Positions 34,196-44,140 of a DNA stretch of 64,000 nt are shown here, piece after piece (the first letter of the stretch is position 1; the number at the start of each line of letters is the position of its first letter). A model generated the notes under the pieces. The model worked only from the letters and a program-made list of their open reading frames with translations. It was not told where the DNA came from and made no database searches. Source of the DNA: Aeromicrobium marinum DSM 15272 (GTDB taxonomy: Bacteria; Actinomycetota; Actinomycetes; Propionibacteriales; Nocardioidaceae); contig NZ_CM001024.1 in assembly GCF_000160775.2 (NCBI RefSeq), forward strand, positions 781,016 to 845,015, read 5' to 3'. The translations under genes and the position numbers were made by a program.

Positions 34196-34685
34196 GGCTC
34201 TCACCGATCTCGGTCAGCCGGTTGCGCAGGCGGCGGGCCTCGTCGGCCGGCACGCCGGGGATGTCGGCCGCGGTCTCGGTGCTGGCGGTGTGCAGGGTGA
34301 CCGTGGCGATGCCGAGCCGTCGGGCGACGGGACCGGCGGACACGTCGACGAACTGCATCCGGCCGTAGGGGATCGCCACGAGTCGGCGGAACATGACCCC
34401 CCGGGTCACGAGCAGGTCGGACTCGGCCTCCAGGTAGCCCCACGAGCGCCGGTTGCGTCCGGCCCAGACCCACAGGGCGACGCCCGCGGCCACGGCCACG
34501 ACCGTCACGGCGGCGAGAGGCCACCACGGCCAGTCGTCGGTCGTCGCGACCGGAATCCCGGTGCCGGCGGCGGCTGCGGCCCAGAGCACGACGATCCACA
34601 CCAGGCCCAGGCCCCGACGGGCGGTGGCGAGCCGGGGCGACACCGGGGTCCAGGTGCCCACGTCGGGCCGGAAGAGGGAGTCCAT
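34179..34685 (-). CDS. PH-domain membrane protein (YdbS-like)
   Basis: The 168-residue product has two membrane helices (about 27-44 and 53-72) and one bPH_2 domain (YLEAESDLLVTRGVMFRR, IPYGRMQFVDVSAGPVARR, ATVTLHTAS). It is the usual partner of the larger YdbT-like protein; ydbS-ydbT pairs are common and probably form a complex. The start ATG follows a short divergent region that also carries the promoter of the small coiled-coil gene. Confidence 0.82.
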   Translation of the reverse strand: MDSLFRPDVGTWTPVSPRLATARRGLGLVWIVVLWAAAAAGTGIPVATTDDWPWWPLAAVTVVAVAAGVALWVWAGRNRRSWGYLEAESDLLVTRGVMFRRLVAIPYGRMQFVDVSAGPVARRLGIATVTLHTASTETAADIPGVPADEARRLRNRLTEIGESHGAGL

Positions 34686-34700
34686 GGCGCCACCCTACGT

Positions 34701-34730
34701 TTGACCCGCGGCGGCCGACGGTGGGACACT
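34701..34730 (+). promoter_or_regulatory. candidate promoter of the 66-residue gene
   Basis: TTGACC (34701-34706) and GACACT (34725-34730) are 18 bases apart, the same style as the ilvB leader promoter. The transcript would have a leader of about 49 bases ending in the strong ribosome site GGAGGA at 34775-34780. Confidence 0.45.
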
Positions 34731-34785
34731 GGGAGACGCGGAACGGACCTTCCGCCCTCGTCGTACCGCTATGTGGAGGATCTCC

Positions 34786-34986
34786 ATGGCCAAGGCCCTC
34801 GTCGGTTTCATCGGCGGTCCCACGCCCGCAGAACTGCAGCAGACCGCGACCCTGCGTCGGCGCGTCGCCGACCTCGAGGCGGAGGTGGGCCGGCTCAAGA
34901 CCGAGAACGACGGACTCCTCCAGGCCCTGCGCGAGCGGGTCGAGAGCGTCAACGCCTCCGACCTGATGGAACCGGTCGCTCACTGA
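34786..34986 (+). CDS. small coiled-coil protein, unknown function
   Basis: The 66-residue product starts MAKALVGFIGGPTPAELQQ and then forms one amphipathic helix with heptads (LRRRVADLEAEVGRLKTEN and on to about residue 55). GGAGGA lies five bases before the ATG. It precedes smc by 58 bases on the same strand but has its own promoter-like region. The fold suggests a dimeric coiled coil; a partner or a role with SMC cannot be read from the sequence. Confidence 0.7.
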   Translation: MAKALVGFIGGPTPAELQQTATLRRRVADLEAEVGRLKTENDGLLQALRERVESVNASDLMEPVAH

Positions 34987-35044
34987 CCTCGTGACGCGGC
35001 GGACGCACTAGGGTGTCCTCGACCCGTCCGACCGAGGAGCCCGT

Positions 35045-38000
35045 GTGTACCTGAAGAGCCTCACGCTCCGGGGCTTCAAGTCCTTCGCGTCCACCACGAC
35101 GCTGGAGTTCGAGACCGGCATCACCTGCGTCGTCGGGCCCAACGGGTCCGGCAAGTCCAACGTCGTCGACGCCTTGTCGTGGGTCATGGGCGAGCAGGGC
35201 GCCAAGTCGCTGCGTGGCGGCAAGATGGAGGACGTCATCTTCGCCGGTACGTCCGGCCGCCCGCCGCTGGGACGGGCCGAGGTCGTGCTCACGATCGACA
35301 ACTCCGACGGGGCGCTGCCGATCGAGTACGCCGAGGTCACGATCAGCCGGACCATGTTCCGCAACGGTGGGTCGGAGTACGCCATCAACGGCACCACCTG
35401 TCGTCTCCTGGACGTCCAGGACCTGCTCAGCGACTCCGGCATCGGCCGCGAGATGCACGTCATCGTCGGCCAGGGTCAGCTCGACAGCGTGCTGCGGGCG
35501 ACGCCCGAGGAGCGCCGGGGGTTCATCGAGGAGGCCGCAGGCGTCCTCAAGCACCGCAAGCGCAAGGAGAAGGCGCTGCGCAAGCTGGACTCCACGCAGG
35601 GCAACCTGACGCGCCTGACCGACGTGCTCAACGAGCTGCGACGACAGCTCAAGCCGCTGGGCCGCCAGGCCGAGGTGGCCCGCAGGGCGGCGGTGATCCA
35701 GGCCGACGTCCGCGACGCGCGGGCCCGTCTCCTCGCCGACGACGTCGTCTCGGCGCAGCACGTGATCGAGACCGAGCTGGCCGACGAACAGGCCCTGAAG
35801 GCCCGACGGGCCGCGGTCGAGTCGTCGATCGCCGCCGCCCGTCGCACCGAGACCGAGCTGGAGGACCGGCTGCGGGACGACTCGCCGCGCCTCTCCGCTG
35901 CGCAGGAGGCCTGGTACGCGTTGTCCGGCGTCCGCGAGCGGCTCCGGGGAACGGCCGGCCTGGCCACCGAGCGGGTGCGCCTCGCCGCCGTCGAGACCGA
36001 CGAGCAGCGCTCCGGCCGCGAGCCCGAGGAGCTGGAGGCCGACGCGCGCCGGGCGGCCGAGGAGCACGGTGTCCTGGCCGGGAAGGTCGCCGCCGCCGGC
36101 GCGGCCCTGGACGCGGCCGTGGCCGCCCGCGGCGAGGCCGAGACCGCCTACTCCGCCGAGGAGCGGCGGGTCGCCGGCCTGTTGCGCGCCGCCGCCGACC
36201 AGCGCGAGGGCCTGGCTCGTCTGCACGGGCAGGTCAACGCCATCCGCAGCCGGGCCGAGGCCGCGGGGGAGGAGATCGGACGACTGACCGTCGCCCGGGA
36301 CGAGGCGGTCCACCGCGCCGACCAGGCGCAGCACGAGTTCACGACCCTGGAGCACCAGATCGCCGGTCTCAACGCCGGCGAGTCGGGCCTGGACTCCGAG
36401 CTGGAGCAGGCCGAGGTGTCGCTGGGCGAGGTCGATGCCGCGGCCGCGGCACTGGCCACCGACCTGCAGGTCGCCGACCGGCGCCAGGCGGCGCTGGCGG
36501 CCAGGGTCGAGGCGCTCGAGCTCGGCCTGGCCCGCAAGGACGGTGCCGGCGCGCTGCTCGCGGCCACCGACCAGATCAGCGGGATGCTGGGATCGGTCGC
36601 CGCCCTGCTGGTCGTGCGGTCCGGGTACGAGACCGCGCTGGCGTCCGCGCTGGGCTCTGCGGCCGACGCCGTGGCGGTGGACCACCTCGACACGGCCGTC
36701 TCGGCGATGGAGAAGCTGAAGACCGAGGACCTCGGTCGCGCCGGTCTGCTGCTGGGCACGACCGACGACGTCGACGACTCCACCTGGCCCGGTCTCCCCG
36801 ACGGAGCCACCTACGCCGTCGACCTCGTCGACGGCCCGCCGGCGCTGGCCGGGGCGTTGCGGCGGTTGTTGTTCAAGGTGGCCGTCGTCGACGACCTCGA
36901 CCGCGCCCGCGTCCTGGTGCGCCAGGCCTCCGACGTCACGGCCGTGACGCGTGACGGCGACGTCCTCGGGGCCCACTTCGCGTCGGGCGGGTCCTCCTCC
37001 ACGCAGAGCCTCATCGAGGTCAAGGCCGCGATCGACGAGGCACGGTCCGACCTGGCTGCCGTCGTGCACGAGTCCGAGCGGCTGCGGTTCGAGCAGCAGC
37101 AGGTGGTCGAGCGGCGCGCGGTCGCACAGAAGGCGGTCGACGACCTGCTGGAGCAGCTGCACGAGTCCGACGCCGAGATGGCCGCGGTGGCCGAGTCGCT
37201 CGGCCGGCTCGGGTCGACCGCGCGCGCGGCGCGTGGCGAGGCCGAGCGTCTGACGCAGGCCATCGAGGTCGCCGAGGCCGCCCGGGAGCGGGACGTCGCC
37301 GGACTGGCCGAGATGGAGGACCGCCTCACCCGGGCGGAGTCCGCCCCCGAGACCGAGCCCGACACCACCGAGCTGGAGCAGCTGGCCGAACAGGCGTCGG
37401 CCGCACGCCGGACCGAGACCGACGCACGTCTGGCCCTGCGCACCAACGAGGAGCGGGCCAGGGCGCTGGAGGGTCAGGTCACGGCCCTGTTCGAGGCGGC
37501 CGAGGCCGAGCGGGAGTCCCGCCGGATCGCCCAGGCGCGCCGCGAACGGCAGGTGCGGGAGGCGGCGACGGCGCGGGTCGTCATCGATGCCACCGACCTG
37601 GTGCTGGCCCAGCTCGAGATCTCGATCGACCGCGCGGCGACCCTGCGGTCCGAGATCGAGCAGTCGCGCAGCGGCAGCGAGATCGAGCTGCGCGAGGTCC
37701 GCGGGCGCCTGCGGGAGCTGAGCAGCGAGCTCGACACGCTCACCGACTCGGTCCACCGCGACGAGCTGGCCCGGGCCGAGCTGCGGATGCGGCTGGAGGG
37801 CCTGCAGGCCCGTGCGCTCGAGGAGCTCGGCCTCGAGGTCGAGGCGCTCGTGGCCGAGTACGGGCCGGAGGTCCCCGTGCCGGCCAGCATCGAGCCGGAC
37901 GCCGACCCCGACGTGACGCTGCCGCCCGTGCCCTACGTCCGGGACGAGCAGGTCAAGCGGTTGCGGACCGCCGAACGCGCCATGGCGATGCTGGGCAAGG

Positions 38001-38602
38001 TCAACCCGTTGGCGTTGGAGGAGTTCAGCGCCCTGGAGGAGCGTCACCAGTTCCTGTCCGACCAGCTGGCCGACCTCCGGCGCACCCGACAGGACCTGCT
38101 CGACATCGTCGAGGAGGTCGACGCCCGGGTCGAGCAGGTCTTCACCGAGGCCTGGTACGACGTGTCCGCGGCCTTCGAGGGGGTCTTCAGCCGGTTGTTC
38201 CCCGGTGGCGAGGGCCGGATGATCCTGACCGACCCGCAGAACATGCTCACCACGGGCATCGAGGTGGAGGCCAGGCCGCCCGGCAAGAAGGTCAAGCGGC
38301 TGTCGCTGCTGTCCGGCGGAGAACGCTCGCTGGTCGCCGTGGCCTTCCTCGTGGCGCTGTTCAAGGCGCGGCCGAGCCCGTTCTACATCCTCGACGAGGT
38401 GGAGGCGGCCCTCGACGACACCAACCTGGGCCGGCTCCTGGAGATCTACGAGGAGCTGCGGGCCAACTCCCAGCTCATCGTCATCACCCACCAGAAGCGG
38501 ACGATGGAGGTCGCCGACGCGCTGTACGGCGTCTCGATGCGCGGCGACGGTGTCTCCGCGGTCATCAGCCAGCGGCTGCGCGAGGAGGAGTCCGCCCGAT
38601 GA
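35045..38602 (+). CDS. smc: chromosome segregation ATPase SMC
   Basis: The 1185-residue protein compacts and separates chromosomes with ScpA and ScpB. It has the Walker A GPNGSGKSN at residues 31-39, the Q-loop region GQLDSVLRATPEERR, long coiled coils about 165-495 and 665-1000, a hinge about 500-660 (LGSVAALLVVRSGYETALA), signature LLSGGERSLVAVAFL near 1085 and Walker B FYILDEVEAALDD near 1115. The GTG start has a GAGGAG site upstream. The long antisense frame over this gene is not real. Its stop overlaps the thioesterase ATG. Confidence 0.97.
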   Translation: MYLKSLTLRGFKSFASTTTLEFETGITCVVGPNGSGKSNVVDALSWVMGEQGAKSLRGGKMEDVIFAGTSGRPPLGRAEVVLTIDNSDGALPIEYAEVTISRTMFRNGGSEYAINGTTCRLLDVQDLLSDSGIGREMHVIVGQGQLDSVLRATPEERRGFIEEAAGVLKHRKRKEKALRKLDSTQGNLTRLTDVLNELRRQLKPLGRQAEVARRAAVIQADVRDARARLLADDVVSAQHVIETELADEQALKARRAAVESSIAAARRTETELEDRLRDDSPRLSAAQEAWYALSGVRERLRGTAGLATERVRLAAVETDEQRSGREPEELEADARRAAEEHGVLAGKVAAAGAALDAAVAARGEAETAYSAEERRVAGLLRAAADQREGLARLHGQVNAIRSRAEAAGEEIGRLTVARDEAVHRADQAQHEFTTLEHQIAGLNAGESGLDSELEQAEVSLGEVDAAAAALATDLQVADRRQAALAARVEALELGLARKDGAGALLAATDQISGMLGSVAALLVVRSGYETALASALGSAADAVAVDHLDTAVSAMEKLKTEDLGRAGLLLGTTDDVDDSTWPGLPDGATYAVDLVDGPPALAGALRRLLFKVAVVDDLDRARVLVRQASDVTAVTRDGDVLGAHFASGGSSSTQSLIEVKAAIDEARSDLAAVVHESERLRFEQQQVVERRAVAQKAVDDLLEQLHESDAEMAAVAESLGRLGSTARAARGEAERLTQAIEVAEAARERDVAGLAEMEDRLTRAESAPETEPDTTELEQLAEQASAARRTETDARLALRTNEERARALEGQVTALFEAAEAERESRRIAQARRERQVREAATARVVIDATDLVLAQLEISIDRAATLRSEIEQSRSGSEIELREVRGRLRELSSELDTLTDSVHRDELARAELRMRLEGLQARALEELGLEVEALVAEYGPEVPVPASIEPDADPDVTLPPVPYVRDEQVKRLRTAERAMAMLGKVNPLALEEFSALEERHQFLSDQLADLRRTRQDLLDIVEEVDARVEQVFTEAWYDVSAAFEGVFSRLFPGGEGRMILTDPQNMLTTGIEVEARPPGKKVKRLSLLSGGERSLVAVAFLVALFKARPSPFYILDEVEAALDDTNLGRLLEIYEELRANSQLIVITHQKRTMEVADALYGVSMRGDGVSAVISQRLREEESAR

Positions 38603-39027
38603 GCACGACCGAGCCGGTCCGCGGCGACTTCCCCGTGCTGCGCCGCATCAGCACCCGGTGGGAGGACGAGGACGTCTACGGACACGTCAACAACGTCGTC
38701 TACTACTCGTACTTCGACACCGCCGTCAACGGCTACCTGATCGAGGCCACCGGCACCGACATCCGTGCCCTGGACACCTACGGGGTGGTCGCCGAGACCG
38801 GCTGCCGCTTCCTGCGCGAGCTGAGGTTCCCCGGGGACGTCGAGGCGGGCCTGCGGGTGACCCGGCTCGGCACGTCCAGCGTCGTCTACGAGATCGGTCT
38901 CTTCCAGGGCGAGAGCGACGAGCCGGCGGCGGTCGGACGATTCGTCCACGTGTACGTGGCGGGGCCGGACCGCACCCCCACCCCGGTGCCCGAGCTGATC
39001 CGCGAGGCGCTGGCTCCCCTCACCTGA
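38599..39027 (+). CDS. acyl-CoA thioesterase (4HBT hot-dog fold)
   Basis: The 142-residue product has the 4-hydroxybenzoyl-CoA thioesterase marks: RWEDEDVYGHVNNVVYYSYF near residue 21 (the D-x-x-G-H-V-N-N active-site loop) and a hot-dog strand series VGRFVHVYVAG. It hydrolyses acyl-CoA esters; chain preference is unknown. Its ATG overlaps the smc stop by four bases, so it is cotranslated with smc, and ftsY follows after 30 bases with its own leaderless promoter box. Confidence 0.88.
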   Translation: MSTTEPVRGDFPVLRRISTRWEDEDVYGHVNNVVYYSYFDTAVNGYLIEATGTDIRALDTYGVVAETGCRFLRELRFPGDVEAGLRVTRLGTSSVVYEIGLFQGESDEPAAVGRFVHVYVAGPDRTPTPVPELIREALAPLT

Positions 39028-39057
39028 ACCCGGCCCTCGCCGCTCTAGGGTGGGTGG

Positions 39058-40164
39058 GTGACCACCGAGATCCTGCTTGTCGTCCTGGCCGTCGCCGTCG
39101 TCCTGCTCGGCGTCGGTGGTTCCCTCCTCGTGCGTCGGGGTCGGGGTGAGCTGCCGCCCACCCCGGAGTCGTTGGCCGAGACCGAGGCCGAGATCCACCA
39201 CCCGGAGCAGCTCGCCGAGGCCACCGACACGGTGGAGCGACCGGAGTCCCCGCAGGGCCGCCTGGTCCGTCTCCGGGCCCGGCTGGCGCGGTCGAACAGC
39301 ACGCTGGGCCAGGGTCTGCTCGCGATCCTGGGGCGGTCGACGCTCGACGAGGACGCCTGGACCGAGATCGAGGAGACCCTGCTGGCGGCCGACGTCGGGG
39401 TCGGTCCCACCACCGAGCTGGTCGACCGGCTGCGCACCCGCCTGCGGGTCGAGGGTGTGCACGACCCGGCGGCGGCCCGTGTCGCGCTGCGCGAGGAGCT
39501 GCTGGCGCTGGTCGACCCGTCGCTCGACCGGTCCCTGCGATCAACCGGTGCCGACGGCAGGCCGGGGGTCGTCCTGGTCGTCGGCGTCAACGGCACCGGC
39601 AAGACCACCACCGTCGGACGGCTGGCCCGGGTGCTCGTGGCGGAGGAGCGCACGGTCGTGCTGGGCGCGGCCGACACCTTCCGTGCGGCCGCGGCCGACC
39701 AGCTGCAGACCTGGGGGGAGCGGGTCGGTGCCGGCGTCGTGCGGGGGCCCGAGGGGGGCGACCCCGCCAGCGTCGGTTTCGAGGCCGTCCAGCGCGGGAT
39801 CGCCGACGGCGCTGACGTGGTGCTGGTCGACACCGCCGGACGCCTGCACACCAAGGCCGGCCTCATGGACGAGCTGGGCAAGGTCAAGCGGGTCATCGAG
39901 AAGCAGGCCCCGGTCACCGAGGTGCTGCTGGTGATCGACGCCACCACCGGTCAGAACGGTCTCACCCAGGCCCGTGTCTTCGGCGAGGTCACCGACGTCA
40001 CCGGCATCGTGCTCACCAAGCTCGACGGCACCGCCCGGGGCGGCATCGTGGTCGCGGTCCAGCGCGAGCTCGGCGTCCCGGTGAAGTACGTCGGCCTGGG
40101 CGAGGGCCCGGACGACCTGGCTCCGTTCGACGCCGAGGAGTTCGTGGACGCCCTGCTGGGGTGA
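39058..40164 (+). CDS. ftsY: signal recognition particle receptor FtsY
   Basis: FtsY docks SRP-ribosome complexes at the membrane and works as a GTPase with Ffh. The 368-residue product has an N-terminal membrane helix (residues 4-25), a short acidic linker, then the NG domain: GVNGTGKTTTVGRLAR (G1), ADTFRAAAADQL, VDTAGRLHTKAGLM and TKLDGTARGG, ending in the amphipathic GEGPDDLAPFDAEEFVDALLG. A true membrane helix instead of a long acidic A domain is usual in actinobacteria. TAGGGT at 39046-39051 ends seven bases before the GTG, supporting a leaderless start. Confidence 0.96.
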   Translation: MTTEILLVVLAVAVVLLGVGGSLLVRRGRGELPPTPESLAETEAEIHHPEQLAEATDTVERPESPQGRLVRLRARLARSNSTLGQGLLAILGRSTLDEDAWTEIEETLLAADVGVGPTTELVDRLRTRLRVEGVHDPAAARVALREELLALVDPSLDRSLRSTGADGRPGVVLVVGVNGTGKTTTVGRLARVLVAEERTVVLGAADTFRAAAADQLQTWGERVGAGVVRGPEGGDPASVGFEAVQRGIADGADVVLVDTAGRLHTKAGLMDELGKVKRVIEKQAPVTEVLLVIDATTGQNGLTQARVFGEVTDVTGIVLTKLDGTARGGIVVAVQRELGVPVKYVGLGEGPDDLAPFDAEEFVDALLG

Positions 40165-40187
40165 GTCCGTCCGGTGAGGACGACGGG

Positions 40188-40225
40188 GTAACACGGCCGT
40201 AACACGATGGTGCGCAACCGGAAAC
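40188..40225 (+). promoter_or_regulatory. GlnR-type box upstream of amtB
   Basis: GTAAC at 40188-40192 and GTAAC at 40199-40203 are separated by six bases, and GAAAC follows at 40221-40225 on the same 11-base phase (40188, 40199, 40210, 40221). This matches the actinobacterial GlnR pattern of alternating GTnAC and GAAAC half sites with six-base gaps. GlnR would activate the amtB-glnB-glnD operon under nitrogen limitation. Confidence 0.6.
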
Positions 40226-40288
40226 GAGCGAGCGCGACGCTGGGGGTCGTCGGCGCGACTCGGCCCGACCCTGCTTGACGGAGGTTTC

Positions 40289-41870
<1,582 letters not shown>

Positions 41871-41905
41871 CCTTCGCCGAGGCCCGCGCCGAGCGGGCGC
41901 TGGCG

Positions 41906-44122
41906 ATGGACCGCCGCCTGCGTGACCTGTTCGCGGCGGCGGTCCCCGCGACGGGCGACCCCCGCGCCGGCAACGGCGTCGCGCTGGTGGCGGTGGGCGG
42001 CTACGGCCGGTCCGAGCTGTCGCCGCACAGCGACGTGGACGTCGCCCTGGTGCACGATCCCGCGGTGCCCGAGGCCGAGGTGGCGCGGATCGCCGCCGAG
42101 ATCTGGTACCCGCTGTGGGACGACCGGGTGGCGCTGGACCACTCGGTCCGTGACACCGGCGGCATGCGGCAGGCCGCCCGGGACGACCACCGGGTGGCGC
42201 TCGGCATGCTGGACGCCCGGACCGTCGCCGGTGACGCCGGCATGGTGATGGCGCTGCGCAGCGAGGTGCTGGCGGACTACCGGCGCGACGCGCGGGAGCG
42301 GGTCGAGCAGATCCGTGACGACCGCGAGCACCGCATCGCCCGGTCCGGCTGGGTGCCGCACGCGGCGATCCCGGACCTGAAGAACTCCGCCGGCGGGCTG
42401 CGGGACGCCGTCATCATGCGGGGCCTCGTGGCGACCTGGCTGGTCGACGTGCCGCACGGCGAGCTGGAGTCCCTGCGGCGGGACCTGCTGGACGTGCGGG
42501 ACGTGCTGCAGGAGGTCACCGGCCGCCACTCCGACCTGCTGGATCCCGCCTTCGTGCCGGAGATCGCCGGTCTGATGGGGCTCGCGCCGGCCGACCTCGA
42601 CCTCCGGGTCCGGTCGACCGGCCGGCGGATCGCGCACCTGTGCGCCCTGACCTGGCGGCGGCTCGACGACGTGGTCAAGCCCCGGTCGACCCGGATCGGC
42701 GCCAGCGGACCCGTCGTGGCCCCGATGGCGCCGGGCGTCGGGCTGCTGGACGAGGAGGTGATCGTCACCGCCGATGCCGACCCGGGGCGTGACCCCGAGG
42801 TCGCCCTGCGGGCGGCCGTGGTGGCGGCCCGGACCGGCCGCCCACTGGGATCGGGGTCCGCGGTCCGACTGGCGGCGACGTTGGGTGACCTGCCGGAGCC
42901 GTGGCCGGCGTCGGCCCGACGGGCGGTGGTCGACCTCCTGACGTCGGGTCCCGGCCTGGTGCCGGTGTGGGACGAGCTCGACATCGCCGGGGTGGTCGAC
43001 CGGTGGTTGCCGGAGTGGTCCGGCATCCGGCTGCGGGGTTCGTCCTCACCGGTGCACCGGCACACCGTGGACCGCCACAGCATCGGCACCTGCGTGGCCG
43101 CGGCGGCCCGGATGCGCGGGGTCGAGCGCCCCGACCTGCTCGCGGTCGGCGCCCTGCTGCACGACATCGGCAAGGGCCGCGAGGGTGACCACTCGGCCGT
43201 CGGCCGACCGATGGCGGTCGAGATCGCGAGGCGGTGGGGCTTCGACGAGGCCGACGCGGCCGTCATCGGCCGACTCGTCCGGTGGCACCTGCTGCTGCCG
43301 ACCGTCGCGACCCGGCGGGACATCGAGGACCCCACCACGGTCGCCAACCTGGCCGACGTCGTCGAGGACGCCGAGTTCCTCACCCTGCTGGCGGCCCTGA
43401 CGGCGGCCGACGCGACCGCCACCAGCGACACGGCGTGGTCGAGGTGGAGGCGCGGCCTCGTCGAGGGCCTGGTGGTCAAGACGGCCGATCATCTGGCCGG
43501 CCGGCCGGCGGTCGACCCGGACGACTACGGAGGGTGGCCCGCCGAGGTCCCCTATCCGGACACCTCGACCTGGGTCGAGCGCGGCTTCGCCCTGACCGCG
43601 GCACCGCACCAGGGTGGATCGCTCATCACCGTGGTCACCCGTGACGAGCCGGGCCTGATGGCGCGCATCGCCGGTGCCCTCGCGGTGGCGGGCCTCGACC
43701 TGCTGTCGGTGCGCAGCGCGACCCACGACGGTGCGGCGGCGTCGCTGTGGGAGGTGACCCGGGCCGAGGTCGACGTCGTCCGCCTGCGCGAGCGGGTTCG
43801 AACCGTGCTCGACGGTGAGCTGGACCTGGTGACCCGCTTCGACCGGCCGGCTCCCGACGGTGAGGATCCGCGGGTCCGGCTGCTGGTCCGCGCCAGGGCC
43901 ACGGCGACGATGATCGACGTGCGGGCGACCGACCGGCGCGGCCTGATCTGGCAGGTCTGCCGCACGATCGCCGGGCTGGGTCATTCGATCCGGTCGGCCC
44001 ACATCTCCACCTACGGCAGCGAGGCCCGTGACGTGTTCTACGTCGTCGACGAGACGGGCCACGAGCTGGGCCCCGGCCCGGCCGAGGACCTCCGTGCCGC
44101 GATCGAGGTCGCGCTCGCGTGA
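41906..44122 (+). CDS. glnD: PII uridylyl/adenylyltransferase and removing enzyme
   Basis: The 738-residue product has a nucleotidyltransferase motif GGYGRSELSPHSDVDV (Asp43, Asp45), an HD domain with LLHDIGKGREGDHS near residue 418 and two C-terminal ACT domains (about 575-650 and 665-738). It modifies and demodifies PII Tyr51. The ATG at 41906 is the first normal start, but the frame is open upstream to CTG 41867, whose CTGA overlaps the glnB stop exactly as the GTGA overlaps do elsewhere; the extra 13 residues look like a GlnD N-terminus, so a CTG start is possible. Confidence 0.93.
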   Translation: MDRRLRDLFAAAVPATGDPRAGNGVALVAVGGYGRSELSPHSDVDVALVHDPAVPEAEVARIAAEIWYPLWDDRVALDHSVRDTGGMRQAARDDHRVALGMLDARTVAGDAGMVMALRSEVLADYRRDARERVEQIRDDREHRIARSGWVPHAAIPDLKNSAGGLRDAVIMRGLVATWLVDVPHGELESLRRDLLDVRDVLQEVTGRHSDLLDPAFVPEIAGLMGLAPADLDLRVRSTGRRIAHLCALTWRRLDDVVKPRSTRIGASGPVVAPMAPGVGLLDEEVIVTADADPGRDPEVALRAAVVAARTGRPLGSGSAVRLAATLGDLPEPWPASARRAVVDLLTSGPGLVPVWDELDIAGVVDRWLPEWSGIRLRGSSSPVHRHTVDRHSIGTCVAAAARMRGVERPDLLAVGALLHDIGKGREGDHSAVGRPMAVEIARRWGFDEADAAVIGRLVRWHLLLPTVATRRDIEDPTTVANLADVVEDAEFLTLLAALTAADATATSDTAWSRWRRGLVEGLVVKTADHLAGRPAVDPDDYGGWPAEVPYPDTSTWVERGFALTAAPHQGGSLITVVTRDEPGLMARIAGALAVAGLDLLSVRSATHDGAAASLWEVTRAEVDVVRLRERVRTVLDGELDLVTRFDRPAPDGEDPRVRLLVRARATATMIDVRATDRRGLIWQVCRTIAGLGHSIRSAHISTYGSEARDVFYVVDETGHELGPGPAEDLRAAIEVALA

Positions 44123-44140
44123 CCGGTTAGGCTGGTCGTC

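Noticed and set aside
34949..38491. Open frame of 1180 codons antisense to smc
   Set aside because: It mirrors the coiled-coil codons of smc on the other strand; at this GC content antisense frames stay open. The product is low-complexity with no domain, while smc has all motifs.
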